Shown here one piece after another: positions 10,153 to 17,751 of a stretch of 26,907 bases of DNA; the first letter of the stretch is position 1, and each line of letters opens with the position of its first letter. The DNA is from Chloroflexota bacterium (lineage in GTDB: Bacteria > Chloroflexota > Limnocylindria > Limnocylindrales > CSP1-4). The stretch is from positions 1 through 26,907 of the forward strand of contig JAJYGO010000498.1 in NCBI GenBank assembly GCA_021785115.1. The letters are read 5' to 3'. Made by a program: the position numbers and the translations under genes. The notes under the pieces are model-generated. The model did no database searches, had not been told where the DNA came from, and worked only from the letters and a program-made list of their open reading frames with translations.

Positions 10153-10166
10153 GGACGGTACCGTCC
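10153..10166. promoter_or_regulatory. Palindrome upstream of the hydrolase operon
   Basis: GGACGGTACCGTCC is a perfect 14-bp palindrome 134 bp upstream of the hydrolase start. Its size and position suit a dimeric DNA-binding protein, but no regulator gene is adjacent and no clear promoter elements could be placed. Confidence 0.3.
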
Positions 10167-10299
10167 GATGCGCCCGCTGGGAGGATCCCGCGGAGCGCGA
10201 CGCCGGGACGGCTGACCTCCGAACGGCATCTCTCTGGTGCAGGACAGGGGCAGGACCGGGCCGGGCCCGCAATCGAGCCAACGTCGGGGAGGTAGGCGA

Positions 10300-11340
10300 A
10301 TGCAGCAGCCGGGGGAAGGCGCCGCACGCCTGGATCGATCGTCGAACGGCGCGGCCCACGGACGGCCCGGGAGCAGGCTCCAGCGCGGCCTCGCGCTCGC
10401 CGGTGTGGCGATCATCGTCGCGCTCGTCGCCTTCCTCGCCTGGCCGCTCGAAACGGAGGACCTGGCGTCGCGTCCGCAGCCGGCGGCGGGCTATGCGGAC
10501 GCCGTCGCGCGCGTGCAGCGGTTGCAGGCGACGGACGGCGCCAAGGTCAACCCGCTGTGCGCCACGCGCCTCCTGACGCATGGGACGAAGGTCGCCCGGT
10601 CCGTCGTCCTCTTCCAGGGCTACACCGACTGCGTGGCGCAGTGGGGCGAGTTCGCCCGGCTCCTCTACGACGCGGGCTACAACGTCCTCGTCCCCCGCGC
10701 TCCCCATCACGGGCTCGTCGACGACTCGTCCGACGAGCTCGGACAGCTCACGGCCGTCGAGCTCGTGCGCCTGGCCGACGAGGCCACCGACATCGCGCAC
10801 GGCCTGGGGGACCACGTCGGCGTGTTGGGGTTCTCCATGGGCGGGGTGATGGCGGGCCTCGTGGCGCAGGAGCGGCCCGACGTCGATCGTGTCGTCGTCA
10901 TCGCGCCGGGCTTCGTCCTGGGAGGCATCCCGCCCATCGCCGCGGCCCAGGTGGCGAAGGCGCTCCTGCTCGCGCCGAACGTCATGTTCTGCCGAGGCGC
11001 TTGTGCGACGCCCGATCCGCCGTATGCCTTCCCTCGCCACGCCACGCGCGCGATCGCCGCGATCCTCCAGCTGGGTGCCGTCGTGCGCGACCAGGCAGAG
11101 ACGCGCGCCCCGGCAGCCGGATCCGTCGTCCTCGTGACGAACGCCAACGACTCCGAGGTCGACAACGGCGTCGCGCTGGAGGTGGCGGCGGCATGGCGGC
11201 AGCGTGCCCCGGGCCGTGTCGACACGTATGAGTTCCCCCGGGACCTCGGGCTCATCCACGACGTCGTCGACCCGGTCCAGCAGGGCAGCCGGACTGATGT
11301 CGTGTACCCCGTGCTGCTGCGGCTCCTGCAGGCAGGTTGA
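10300..11340 (+). CDS. Membrane-anchored alpha/beta hydrolase
   Basis: A 346-aa serine hydrolase of the alpha/beta fold, lipase/esterase-like. A single N-terminal transmembrane segment (about residues 28-48, LALAGVAIIVALVAFLAWPL) would place the catalytic domain outside. The nucleophile elbow is GFSMGG with S179; D284 or D288 in NANDSEVDNG and H320 in LIHDVVD complete a plausible triad. LFQGYTDCVAQW near residue 105 is the usual oxyanion region. ATG 10300 has GGGGAGG seven nt upstream; a longer in-frame start at 10237 lacks such a site. The stop is followed 10 nt later by the lipoprotein gene, so the two form an operon. The substrate is unknown; two Cys (NPLCATR, FCRGAC) might form a disulfide outside the membrane. 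Confidence 0.78.
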   Translation: MQQPGEGAARLDRSSNGAAHGRPGSRLQRGLALAGVAIIVALVAFLAWPLETEDLASRPQPAAGYADAVARVQRLQATDGAKVNPLCATRLLTHGTKVARSVVLFQGYTDCVAQWGEFARLLYDAGYNVLVPRAPHHGLVDDSSDELGQLTAVELVRLADEATDIAHGLGDHVGVLGFSMGGVMAGLVAQERPDVDRVVVIAPGFVLGGIPPIAAAQVAKALLLAPNVMFCRGACATPDPPYAFPRHATRAIAAILQLGAVVRDQAETRAPAAGSVVLVTNANDSEVDNGVALEVAAAWRQRAPGRVDTYEFPRDLGLIHDVVDPVQQGSRTDVVYPVLLRLLQAG

Positions 11341-11350
11341 GGAGGGCGCG

Positions 11351-12772
11351 ATGAAGACGCGGACCGGCCAGAGACCGCGCGAAGGATCGTCATCCACGCT
11401 GGCGGCCCTCGCCACCGCGTTCCTTCTGCTCGGCTGTGCTGGCTCGACGACCCCCTCGAACGGCGTGGCGTCGATCGGTCCTGCAACACCGCCACCCGCT
11501 ACGAGCTCTGCCGAGCCACAGACGCAGCGTCCCAGCCCGACGGCCGCGCCGCTCGCCTCCACTCCTGGGTCTGGTCCCGAGGGCACGGCGACGTCGTCAT
11601 GCCCGGTCGCGGTGGCCCACACCGTCGTGCCTGGAGACACGCTGTCCGGCATCGCCGAGCGGGACGGCGTGACGCTGCAGGGCCTGCTCGCTGCCAACCC
11701 GCAGATCCGTGACCCAGAGCTCATCCATGCCGGCGACCGGATCACGATCTCCCCCATCGACCTCGGTCCCGGCACGGCCGTCGCCATCAACAACCGCGGC
11801 CAGGTGGTCGGCACGGACGCCGGTCGCGCCTTCCTCTGGCAGGATGGGGTGCGGACCGACCTCGGGCCCGACACGTTCGTTGTCGACATCAACGACGCCG
11901 GCCAGGCAGTGGGCGCGCACGGCGCGCATGCTGCCCTCTGGCAGGACGGGACGATGGCCGATCTCGGGACGCTCGGGGGGCCTCTGAGCGCCGCCACAGG
12001 CATCAACGAGCGCGGCCAGGTCGTCGGCTGGAGCCAGGTCGCAGGCAGCGCGGAGGATGACCCACCGCGCCACGCCTTCCTCTGGCAGGACGGGACGATG
12101 TTCGACCTCGCGCCGCTCGGCCGCCCATACGGCGGCTCGCGCGAGTCGCTCGCGATCAACGATCTCGGCCAGGTCGTCGGCACGGGCGCGGACGACGCGG
12201 GCGAGCAACACGTTTACCTCTGGGACGACGGCAGGCTGAGGGATCTCGGGCCGCTCGGCCCAGGGCCGGCATTCGTCGCCGTCAACAACAGGGGCGAGGT
12301 CGTCGTCGTGGCCGCCGGACCCGCGGCCGTCGCGATCAACGATCGCGGCGAGATCGCGGGCGGCAGAACGCTCAGTGATCTCGTGTGGGATGGCGACATC
12401 TACCTCTGGCGAGACGGGACGTCGGCTGATCTCGGGCCCCTTGAGGGTGGCTTCCTCTGGCGGGACGGCAGGATGACCGGGCTCGGCAGCCTCGGCGGCC
12501 GCGGCAGTTGGGCCAGCGCCATCAACGAACGCGGCCAGGTCGTCGGCGAGAGTCTCACCGACATCCCGGCGCCACACCCGGGGGAGCTCTGCTGTTCGAC
12601 CCTCCTCCACGCCTTCGGCTGGCGGGACGGGGCGATGGTCGACCTCGGGACACTCGGACCCCTCGACGGGAGCGACGCTGCCGACATCAACGACTGCGGC
12701 CAGGCGGTCGGCCGCACATACGACGATGCCGGGGACTCTCACGCGGTCCTGTGGCAGACGGCCCCGTCGTGA
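11351..12772 (+). CDS. Lipoprotein with LysM domain and HAF beta-propeller-like repeats
   Basis: A 473-aa surface lipoprotein. The signal peptide ends in a lipobox LLGC with C29 as lipidation site. A Ser/Thr/Pro linker (30-85) leads to a LysM domain (about 89-133, HTVVPGDTLSGIAERDGVT), which in the family binds peptidoglycan or chitin-like glycans. The rest carries HAF repeats alternating AINxRGQVVG and AFLWQDGxxxDLG phrases; I count eight of the first type. One repeat near residue 365 is contracted: two LWRDG phrases occur without the intervening AIN-type strand. Such repeats are usually extracellular and of unknown ligand. ATG 11351 has GGAGGG four nt upstream and lies 10 nt after the hydrolase gene, so the pair is probably expressed together at the cell surface. 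Confidence 0.85.
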   Translation: MKTRTGQRPREGSSSTLAALATAFLLLGCAGSTTPSNGVASIGPATPPPATSSAEPQTQRPSPTAAPLASTPGSGPEGTATSSCPVAVAHTVVPGDTLSGIAERDGVTLQGLLAANPQIRDPELIHAGDRITISPIDLGPGTAVAINNRGQVVGTDAGRAFLWQDGVRTDLGPDTFVVDINDAGQAVGAHGAHAALWQDGTMADLGTLGGPLSAATGINERGQVVGWSQVAGSAEDDPPRHAFLWQDGTMFDLAPLGRPYGGSRESLAINDLGQVVGTGADDAGEQHVYLWDDGRLRDLGPLGPGPAFVAVNNRGEVVVVAAGPAAVAINDRGEIAGGRTLSDLVWDGDIYLWRDGTSADLGPLEGGFLWRDGRMTGLGSLGGRGSWASAINERGQVVGESLTDIPAPHPGELCCSTLLHAFGWRDGAMVDLGTLGPLDGSDAADINDCGQAVGRTYDDAGDSHAVLWQTAPS

Positions 12773-13319
12773 AACGGCGGCCTGCCTCGCCCCGACCCTG
12801 CGCTGCCGGACGACGTGACCTGTCCCGAGTGGCGACAGGCGCCGAGTGGCGGTAGAAGCCGCACCTGAGACCGCCTCCCCCACGGGCACAGCCGCCTCCG
12901 TCCCGGCGGGTCGCGCGGGACAGTACGTCCGCCTGGTGCATCCGATGCGTATGAGCTGGTTGATGGCGTATCCGGAGGCCCGCGCGCGGGCCTCCAGAGG
13001 ACCGGCTGAGGTGGCCAACCCACCGGGTCGGACCGGGTTCGGCCCGTGGTCGCGTCTCCCGCCGTGTGTCGCCGCCCGGATGATCGGTTCGACGTCCCCG
13101 TCAAATGGCGGGAGACGGGGGCCAAACGCCACTGTCGCGTGGCTGGACAATCGGGCACGCTGCGCGCTCAGGGAGGGAACGCTTGGGGGGGCTCGGGGCG
13201 TCCCCGGTCGCGCCGCAGGACCAGCAGGCCCATGCGCGGTCCTTTTGCTCCCGTACCCTCCGACGGTCGTTGGACTTCCCCTGCCACCAGCGATCGGCCG
13301 CGTCGTGCTGGGCCGCCCG
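12773..13319. other. Intergenic region upstream of the ECF sigma gene
   Basis: No gene is supported; the frame of the sigma gene happens to stay open from 12846 but the translation looks random and Arg/Pro-rich. Features seen are CCTGTC/GACAGG arms (12819-12824 and 12834-12839), possibly ending the lipoprotein transcript; a 10-bp direct repeat CCGAGTGGCG at 12825 and 12842; a 22-bp palindrome at 12974-12995; and the GCCAAACGCCACTG element at 13121 shared with 3538. Confidence 0.6.
12974..12995. repeat. 22-bp perfect palindrome
   Basis: Arms GGAGGCCCGCG and CGCGGGCCTCC meet without a spacer. As RNA it folds into a 9-bp stem with a CGCG loop on either strand. There is no T-tract. It could be a bidirectional terminator separating the lipoprotein operon from the sigma operon, or an operator. 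Confidence 0.5.
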
Positions 13320-13874
13320 ATGGGCGTGACCGAGACCGCCGACACGGCCGATCGGGCGCTCGCCGCAGTCGTCTCGCAGGCCGCGGCGGGCGATGACGTC
13401 GCATTCGCCCGCATCGTCGCGACCTTCCACGCCGACATGGCGCGCGTCGCCTACGTCGTCGGCGGGGGCGATCGCGAGCTGGCCGAGGATGCGGTCCAGT
13501 CGGCCTGGACGATCGCCTGGTGCCGGCTGCGCACGCTTCGCGACCCCTGCCGGGTGCGGGCCTGGCTCCTCTCGGTGACCGCCAACGAGGCACGCCAGCT
13601 GCTGCGCCGGCGACGGCGCGCGGCGACGGTCGGCCTCGAGTTCGCCGAGGAGCGCGTGGGCGCCCCGGATGCCGCGGGCCCCGTCACCGCCGCCGACGTG
13701 GCGGGGATCCTGGCCCGCTGCTCCCCCGACGAGCGCGCCCTCATCGCGCTCCGCTACGCGGCGGGCTACGACTCGGCCGAGATCGGCACGCTGCTGGGCA
13801 TCTCGGCGTCCGGGGTGCGCAGCCGCCTGGAGCGCCTCCTCGACCGGATCCGACGGGACCTCGCCAATGGCTGA
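13320..13874 (+). CDS. ECF-type RNA polymerase sigma factor
   Basis: A 184-aa alternative sigma factor with only regions 2 and 4. Region 2 spans about 20-90 (AFARIVATFHADMARVAY, AEDAVQSAWTIAW, VRAWLLSVTANEARQLLRRRRR). Region 4 spans about 125-180 (SPDERALIALRYAAGYDSAEIGTLLGIS, then GVRSRLERLL as recognition helix). The ATG at 13320 is the first start next to the family's usual N-terminus, but its ribosome-binding site is weak and a GTG two codons later is possible. Its 3' end overlaps the next gene by 8 nt, the usual arrangement of a sigma factor with its membrane-bound anti-sigma factor. A GGAAC at 13176 and CGTC at 13199 resemble ECF promoter elements but their spacing of 18 nt is long. Confidence 0.88.
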   Translation: MGVTETADTADRALAAVVSQAAAGDDVAFARIVATFHADMARVAYVVGGGDRELAEDAVQSAWTIAWCRLRTLRDPCRVRAWLLSVTANEARQLLRRRRRAATVGLEFAEERVGAPDAAGPVTAADVAGILARCSPDERALIALRYAAGYDSAEIGTLLGISASGVRSRLERLLDRIRRDLANG

Positions 13875-15300
13875 GCGCGACGCCTTCGAGCGGCAGTTCG
13901 CCGAGGCCGTGCGCGCGTATGCGGCGGGAGCGCCGACCGAGGTCGACGCGGGGGCCCTCGTCCGCTCGCTCGCCGCCACCACCCCGCGCGTCGGACGGCT
14001 CGTGCGCGTGGCTGGCTGGCGCCTGCCGGGCCTGGCGTACCTGTGGGTGCTCCTGGCGCTCGCGCTCCTCCTCGCCTCGATGCTCGGGCTCTCGCTCGCG
14101 GGCGGGCTGCCCGACCTGCGCCTGCTCGGCATCGCGCCTGCCCCCACGCGGCGGGCGAGCCTCCCGGCGGTCGTCCCGCCGACGTCGCCGGTCGCATCGG
14201 CGCTGCCCACCCGGACCACGCCCGAGGCGACACCCGCGCCCCCCTATGGCGCGGGGCTCACGTGGAGCGGGTTCGCGCCGCTGCCGCGCTTCGGCGCCGG
14301 CCACGCGCTGACGAACCCGACGGTCGGCGACGTGACGGCCGGGGGCCCCGGGTTCGTGGCCGTGGGAAGCGACTGGGTGGCTGCCGATCAGGCCGTCGCG
14401 GTGGCCTGGCTCTCGGCGGACGGCCGCACCTGGACGGAGCACCGGATCGGCATCCCGGGCACGACGTCCCTCCTCGCCACGCCGGCGCTGTCGTCGGTGG
14501 CCACCGGCGGCGGGCGGCTCGTGGCGGTGGGGCGGGTCGGTATCTGGCGTTCCACCGACGGCGCCGACTGGGAGCAGGCACTCGGCCCGGACGAGCTGGA
14601 CGGGGTGCCGCTCCGGGTCGCGTGGGCCGTCGGCCGCTTCGTGGCCATCGGACGGAGCGTCGGCGACCCGTGCGCCGCCCGGGTCTGGCTCTCCACCGAT
14701 GGGACGGCCTGGCTGCCGGTGGCGCTGCCCGACGCGGCGGGCGTCTGCCCCACCGCCCTGGCGGGCGGGGCGGGAGGCTTCCTGGCCGCCGGCCTCGATC
14801 CCATCACCGGGCGCACCGCACTGATGTGCTCGTCCGACGGGCTGGCGTGGACCCTTGCCCCTGCGCAGGCCGCCTTCGAGGGAAACGGCCACCCGGAGGG
14901 CGTCGCCCGGGCGGGCAACCGCTGGATCGCCTTCGGCTCATTCCTGCCCGGCGGCGCGTCGGAGCGCGGGGTTGCCGTGTGGACCTCGACCGACGGGCTC
15001 GCCTGGCGGCGTACCGCCCTGCTGCGCCCGGCCGGCGCGGACGCCTGTGACCCGGGCTCCGCCCACATGCTCGGGATGGCACCCTACGGCCCGGGCTACG
15101 TGGCGGTCGGTCGGTGCACCGTCAGTCCCGAGCAGGTGGGGATCGCCTGGGCCTCCACCGACGGCACCGCCTGGCAGCCCGTCCTGGGCCGCGTCCGGCC
15201 CATGCTGGCGGTGGCATCCGACGGGACGCGGCTCGTGGCCCTGGGCGCCGACTGGCCCGGCTACGCGCCGATCACCTCGAGCGCGGTGCTCGCGCCGTGA
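13867..15300 (+). CDS. Single-pass membrane anti-sigma-like protein with Asp-box beta-propeller ectodomain
   Basis: A 477-aa protein likely to hold or sense for the adjacent sigma factor. A short cytosolic N-terminus (1-54, acidic then basic) precedes one transmembrane helix (about 55-78, LAYLWVLLALALLLASMLGL). A Pro/Thr-rich linker (about 85-125) leads to an outside domain of about 350 residues with six SxDGxxW Asp boxes (LSADGRTW, RSTDGADW, LSTDGTAW, CSSDGLAW, TSTDGLAW, ASTDGTAW), each followed by an FVAVG- or LVALG-like strand. This is a BNR/sialidase-type beta-propeller. Start ATG 13867 overlaps the sigma gene by 8 nt, implying translational coupling. No zinc-binding HxxxCxxC anti-sigma motif is seen, so the anti-sigma role rests on gene order and topology. 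Confidence 0.78.
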   Translation: MAERDAFERQFAEAVRAYAAGAPTEVDAGALVRSLAATTPRVGRLVRVAGWRLPGLAYLWVLLALALLLASMLGLSLAGGLPDLRLLGIAPAPTRRASLPAVVPPTSPVASALPTRTTPEATPAPPYGAGLTWSGFAPLPRFGAGHALTNPTVGDVTAGGPGFVAVGSDWVAADQAVAVAWLSADGRTWTEHRIGIPGTTSLLATPALSSVATGGGRLVAVGRVGIWRSTDGADWEQALGPDELDGVPLRVAWAVGRFVAIGRSVGDPCAARVWLSTDGTAWLPVALPDAAGVCPTALAGGAGGFLAAGLDPITGRTALMCSSDGLAWTLAPAQAAFEGNGHPEGVARAGNRWIAFGSFLPGGASERGVAVWTSTDGLAWRRTALLRPAGADACDPGSAHMLGMAPYGPGYVAVGRCTVSPEQVGIAWASTDGTAWQPVLGRVRPMLAVASDGTRLVALGADWPGYAPITSSAVLAP

Positions 15301-15322
15301 CGGGCGGGCAAATCACGAACCA

Positions 15323-15350
15323 CGTGACCGGTCCACGCCGTCCGGTCACG
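15323..15350. terminator. Stem-loop between convergent genes
   Basis: CGTGACCGG (15323-15331) and CCGGTCACG (15342-15350) form a 9-bp perfect stem with a 10-nt loop 23 nt after the anti-sigma-like gene. It overlaps the stop codon of the minus-strand methyltransferase remnant. With no T-tract it is only a candidate bidirectional terminator. Confidence 0.45.
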
Positions 15351-15603
15351 GCGCCGCCGGCCTGCGGCCGCTGACGAGCAGCTCACCCCCGAGCGGCGGG
15401 ATGCCCACGGTGCGGGTGGTCACGTCCGTGAACCCGGCGTCCTCGAACATTCGCCGATGGTCGGCCTCGCCCCAGCGTGGCACGTCCCAACCGCTCGCCG
15501 GCTCGCGCGACGATCGCCGCGGACCAGTGGCAGACGGCCCGATCCGCCCGCGGCCGGGAGTCTCCGTGCGGCAGCAGGCGGCCGGCCGCCACCACGGGCA
15601 TGA
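15346..15603 (-). pseudogene. Remnant of a SAM-dependent methyltransferase (C-terminal part, frameshifted)
   Basis: Reading the minus strand back from the stop at 15348-15346 gives an authentic-looking methyltransferase C-terminus: SGWDVPRWGEADHRRMFEDA followed by GFTDVTTRTVGIPPLGGELL and VSGRRPAAP. Upstream of about 15490 this frame loses sense, while another frame (RADRAVCHWSAAIVARAGE) continues it, so a one-base shift separates the halves. That second frame meets a TAG at 15628-15626, and there is no room for the SAM-binding N-terminal domain before lysA. The remnant is therefore both truncated and shifted. A sequencing error could explain the shift but not the missing N-terminus. Family assignment is by pattern only. 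Confidence 0.45.
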
Positions 15604-15626
15604 GGCGGTCCCGACCTCCGGGCCCC

Positions 15627-15632
15627 TACAAT
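15627..15632 (+). promoter_or_regulatory. Possible -10 element for lysA
   Basis: TACAAT matches the sigma-70 -10 consensus at five of six bases, rare in this GC-rich region, and lies 130 nt before lysA. No convincing -35 hexamer is found 16-18 nt upstream, so this is tentative. Confidence 0.35.
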
Positions 15633-15687
15633 GGCCCGCGCGCTCGCTTGATGGGTACCCGCGTCACCATGGAGGGGACTTCCGGCG

Positions 15688-15759
15688 GTGATCCACGCCA
15701 CCCCGGCCGTCGCAGAGGCCCTCGGAGCCGGCGGGCTCCCCGGGCGCTCGCACAGGTAG
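15688..15759 (+). CDS. Possible 23-codon leader ORF before lysA
   Basis: GTG 15688 with GGAGGGG ten nt upstream opens a short frame (VIHATPAVAEALGAGGLPGR, then SHR) that stops at TAG 15757, three nt before the lysA ATG. lysA itself has almost no ribosome-binding site, so this reading frame could deliver ribosomes to it. It contains no lysine, so classical lysine attenuation is not suggested. A hairpin GGAGCC/GGCTCC (15724-15739) lies inside. It may equally be a chance frame. Confidence 0.3.
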   Translation: MIHATPAVAEALGAGGLPGRSHR

Positions 15760-15762
15760 TCG

Positions 15763-16983
15763 ATGCAGGAGGAGCTGGCGCGGGCGCTGCGAGACGCCGC
15801 CGAACGGTTCGGCACGCCCCTGTACGTGTACGACGTCGACCGGATGACGCACGATGCGCAGGCGCTGCGAGACGCCTTCGGCCCGCCGTGGATCGTGCTC
15901 TACTCGCTCAAGGCGAACGCGGTGCGCCCGCTCGTATGCCGCCTGCCCGCGCTCGGCTACGGCGCCAACGCCGTGTCCCTCGGCGAACTCATCGCGGCTC
16001 GCGAGGCCGGGTTCGAGCCTTCCCTTACGGCGCTCGAGGGGATCGGCAAGACGGAGCGGGAACTCCGGGAGGTGATCCGGAGGTTCCAGGTTGGCACGCC
16101 ACCGCTCTGGGTCAGCCTCGAGTCCTCGGACGAGGCCGCGGCACTCGCCGCGCTGGCCGGCAACGGGCCCGGAGGACGCGGCAGGATCGACGTCCTGCTC
16201 CGGGTGAACCCGGAGGTGAGCCCCGAGACGCACGCCGGCCTGGCCGTCGGCGCGCGCGGCTCGAAGTTCGGCATGCTCGAACGTGAGATCGACGACGTCG
16301 TGCAGGCGGGCGGCGGGATCGACGGCCCGCTTCGCTGGCGGGGCGTGCACGTGCACACGGGCTCCCAGTTGCGCTCGGTGACGGCGTGGCGGAGCGCCCT
16401 GGCGTCCGCACTCCGGATCCGGGCGCGGCTCGCGCGACGGCTGCCGGACATGGACACGGTGGATGCCGGCTCCGGGTTCCCGGTCCTGGACGAGCCGGGC
16501 GTCCCGACGCCCGGCGACTTCGCCGCGGTCGCGGCCGCCGAGCTGCAGCGGGCGGAGCCTCCGGCGCGGCTGGCCGTCGAGCCCGGGCGCGCCGTCGTTG
16601 CGCGGTCCGGGTGGCTGGTCGGCCGCGTCCTTCACGTGCGCGCCCGCGATCCCCGCCAGGTCGTCCTCGACGCCGGCATGACCGAGCTCATCCGCCCGGC
16701 GCTGTACGGGGCCCGGCACCCGATGGCGGCGCTCACGTCGCGCGGCGTCGGGTGCACCGACTCGGCCGGTGAGGAGATGACCGACGCCGACGTCCACGGG
16801 CCGGTCTGCGAGTCGACGGACTACCTCGGCACCCACCGCCTCCCGGCGCTCGTCCGCGGCGATCTCGTCGCCATCGGCCAGGTCGGGGCGTACGGCGCCT
16901 CGATGGCCAGCACGTACAACGCGCGCCCGCTGCCGCGCGCGGTGCTGTGGCAGGACGGGGACCTGCACCTGGCGGACGAGTGA
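15763..16983 (+). CDS. lysA: Diaminopimelate decarboxylase
   Basis: PLP-dependent fold-III enzyme that decarboxylates meso-diaminopimelate to L-lysine, the last step of lysine synthesis. The 406-aa protein has an N-terminal alanine-racemase-like barrel with the PLP lysine K50 in YSLKAN, VHVHTGSQ, and the glycine-rich DAGSGFPV. The C-terminal barrel carries EPGRAVVARSG, VCESTDYLG (substrate-side Cys) and a late GAYGASMASTYNARPLP. Length is normal for the family. ATG 15763 is the first possible start after an in-frame TAG; its ribosome-binding site is poor, see the leader frame. No other lysine genes are nearby. Some group members act on ornithine/arginine or on carboxy-spermidine, but the motifs favour DAP decarboxylase. 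Confidence 0.88.
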   Translation: MQEELARALRDAAERFGTPLYVYDVDRMTHDAQALRDAFGPPWIVLYSLKANAVRPLVCRLPALGYGANAVSLGELIAAREAGFEPSLTALEGIGKTERELREVIRRFQVGTPPLWVSLESSDEAAALAALAGNGPGGRGRIDVLLRVNPEVSPETHAGLAVGARGSKFGMLEREIDDVVQAGGGIDGPLRWRGVHVHTGSQLRSVTAWRSALASALRIRARLARRLPDMDTVDAGSGFPVLDEPGVPTPGDFAAVAAAELQRAEPPARLAVEPGRAVVARSGWLVGRVLHVRARDPRQVVLDAGMTELIRPALYGARHPMAALTSRGVGCTDSAGEEMTDADVHGPVCESTDYLGTHRLPALVRGDLVAIGQVGAYGASMASTYNARPLPRAVLWQDGDLHLADE

Positions 16984-17005
16984 CCGTCGAGGCGGGGGCC
17001 ACCGC

Positions 17006-17080
17006 GGGCTCGCCGGCATGCGGGCCGGGCTCGCCGGCATGCGGGCCGGGCTCGCCGGCATGCGAGCCGGGCTGGCCGGC
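17006..17080. repeat. 21-bp tandem repeat, 3.6 copies, between convergent genes
   Basis: Units at 17006-17026, 17027-17047 and 17048-17068 are 21 bp each; the first two are identical and the third has one change. A partial fourth copy (17069-17080) runs into the stop codon of the response regulator. Each unit contains the palindromes GCCGGC and GCATGC. The region lies between the ends of lysA and the regulator gene. The period is two helical turns, and inverted GCCGGC blocks can pair between units, so it may serve as terminator or protein-binding array. Confidence 0.85.
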
Positions 17081-17751
17081 TACTGGGAGCTGCCGGCGCC
17101 CAGGTAGGCGAGGACGGCCAGGACGCGGCGGTGGTCGTTCGCCGAGTCCGGCAGGTCGAGCTTGCCGAAGATGTTGCTGATGTGCTTCTCAGCCGCGCCC
17201 TCCGTGATGCCGAGAGAAGCGGCGATCCCCGCGTTGGTGCGCCCCTCGGCCATCGAGGCGAGCACCTCCCGCTCGCGCGGGGTGAGCGAGGCGAGCCGGT
17301 CGTCGCGCCGCCTGCGCACCATGAGCTGGGCGACCACCTCCGGATCGAGCGCCGTCCCGCCGGCCGCGACCCGGCGCAGCGCCTCCACGAACTCGCGCAC
17401 GTCGGCGACCCGGTCCTTCAGGAGATAGCCGACGCCGCCGGCCCCGTCGGCGAGCAGCTCGCTGGCGTACTGCCGCTCCACGTACTGGCTGAGGACGAGC
17501 ACCGGCGAGCCGGGCACGCGGCGGCGTGCCTCGATCGCGGCGCGGAGCCCTTCGTCGCGCTGGGAGGGCGGCATGCGGACGTCGACCACCGACACGTCCG
17601 GGCGGTGCTCGACGACGGCCGCCACGAGGCCCGGACCGTCTCCCACCGCCGCGACGACCACCGCGCCGGCGTCCTCGACGAGCCGGATCAGGCCCTCGCG
17701 CAGCAGGACGGAGTCCTCGGCGATGACGACGCGGAGCCCGTGCTCGTTCAC
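17080..17751 (-). CDS. NarL/FixJ-family response regulator
   Basis: A 223-aa two-component response regulator. The receiver domain (about 6-125) has acidic pocket E12/D13, phospho-acceptor D57 in VSVVDVRMPP, and a late K in YLLKDRV. The C-terminal LuxR-type helix-turn-helix (about 155-210) reads LTPREREVLASMAEGRTNAG and GAAEKHISNIFGKL, whose last helix contacts DNA. I place the start at GTG 17751, where the family N-terminus (LRVVIAEDSVLLREG) begins; only a weak GGGG precedes it and upstream in-frame sequence is not protein-like. The likely partner is the HisKA_3 kinase at 19050 on the other strand. It converges with lysA. Confidence 0.9.
   Translation of the reverse strand: MNEHGLRVVIAEDSVLLREGLIRLVEDAGAVVVAAVGDGPGLVAAVVEHRPDVSVVDVRMPPSQRDEGLRAAIEARRRVPGSPVLVLSQYVERQYASELLADGAGGVGYLLKDRVADVREFVEALRRVAAGGTALDPEVVAQLMVRRRRDDRLASLTPREREVLASMAEGRTNAGIAASLGITEGAAEKHISNIFGKLDLPDSANDHRRVLAVLAYLGAGSSQ

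Noticed and set aside
8542..12183. Minus-strand open frame (about 1210 codons) across the GGDEF, hydrolase and lipoprotein genes
   Set aside because: It spans three real genes and their spacers in antisense, which is typical of a shadow frame.
13176..13202. Autoregulated ECF promoter GGAAC-N18-CGTC
   Set aside because: The spacer is longer than the usual 16-17 nt and such short GC motifs are frequent here; kept only as a weak possibility.
12846..13319. N-terminal extension of the sigma factor to 12846
   Set aside because: The frame is open but the translation is random-looking, and ECF sigma factors begin shortly before region 2.
17006..17080. CRISPR array
   Set aside because: The 21-bp units are contiguous with no spacers and no cas genes are near.
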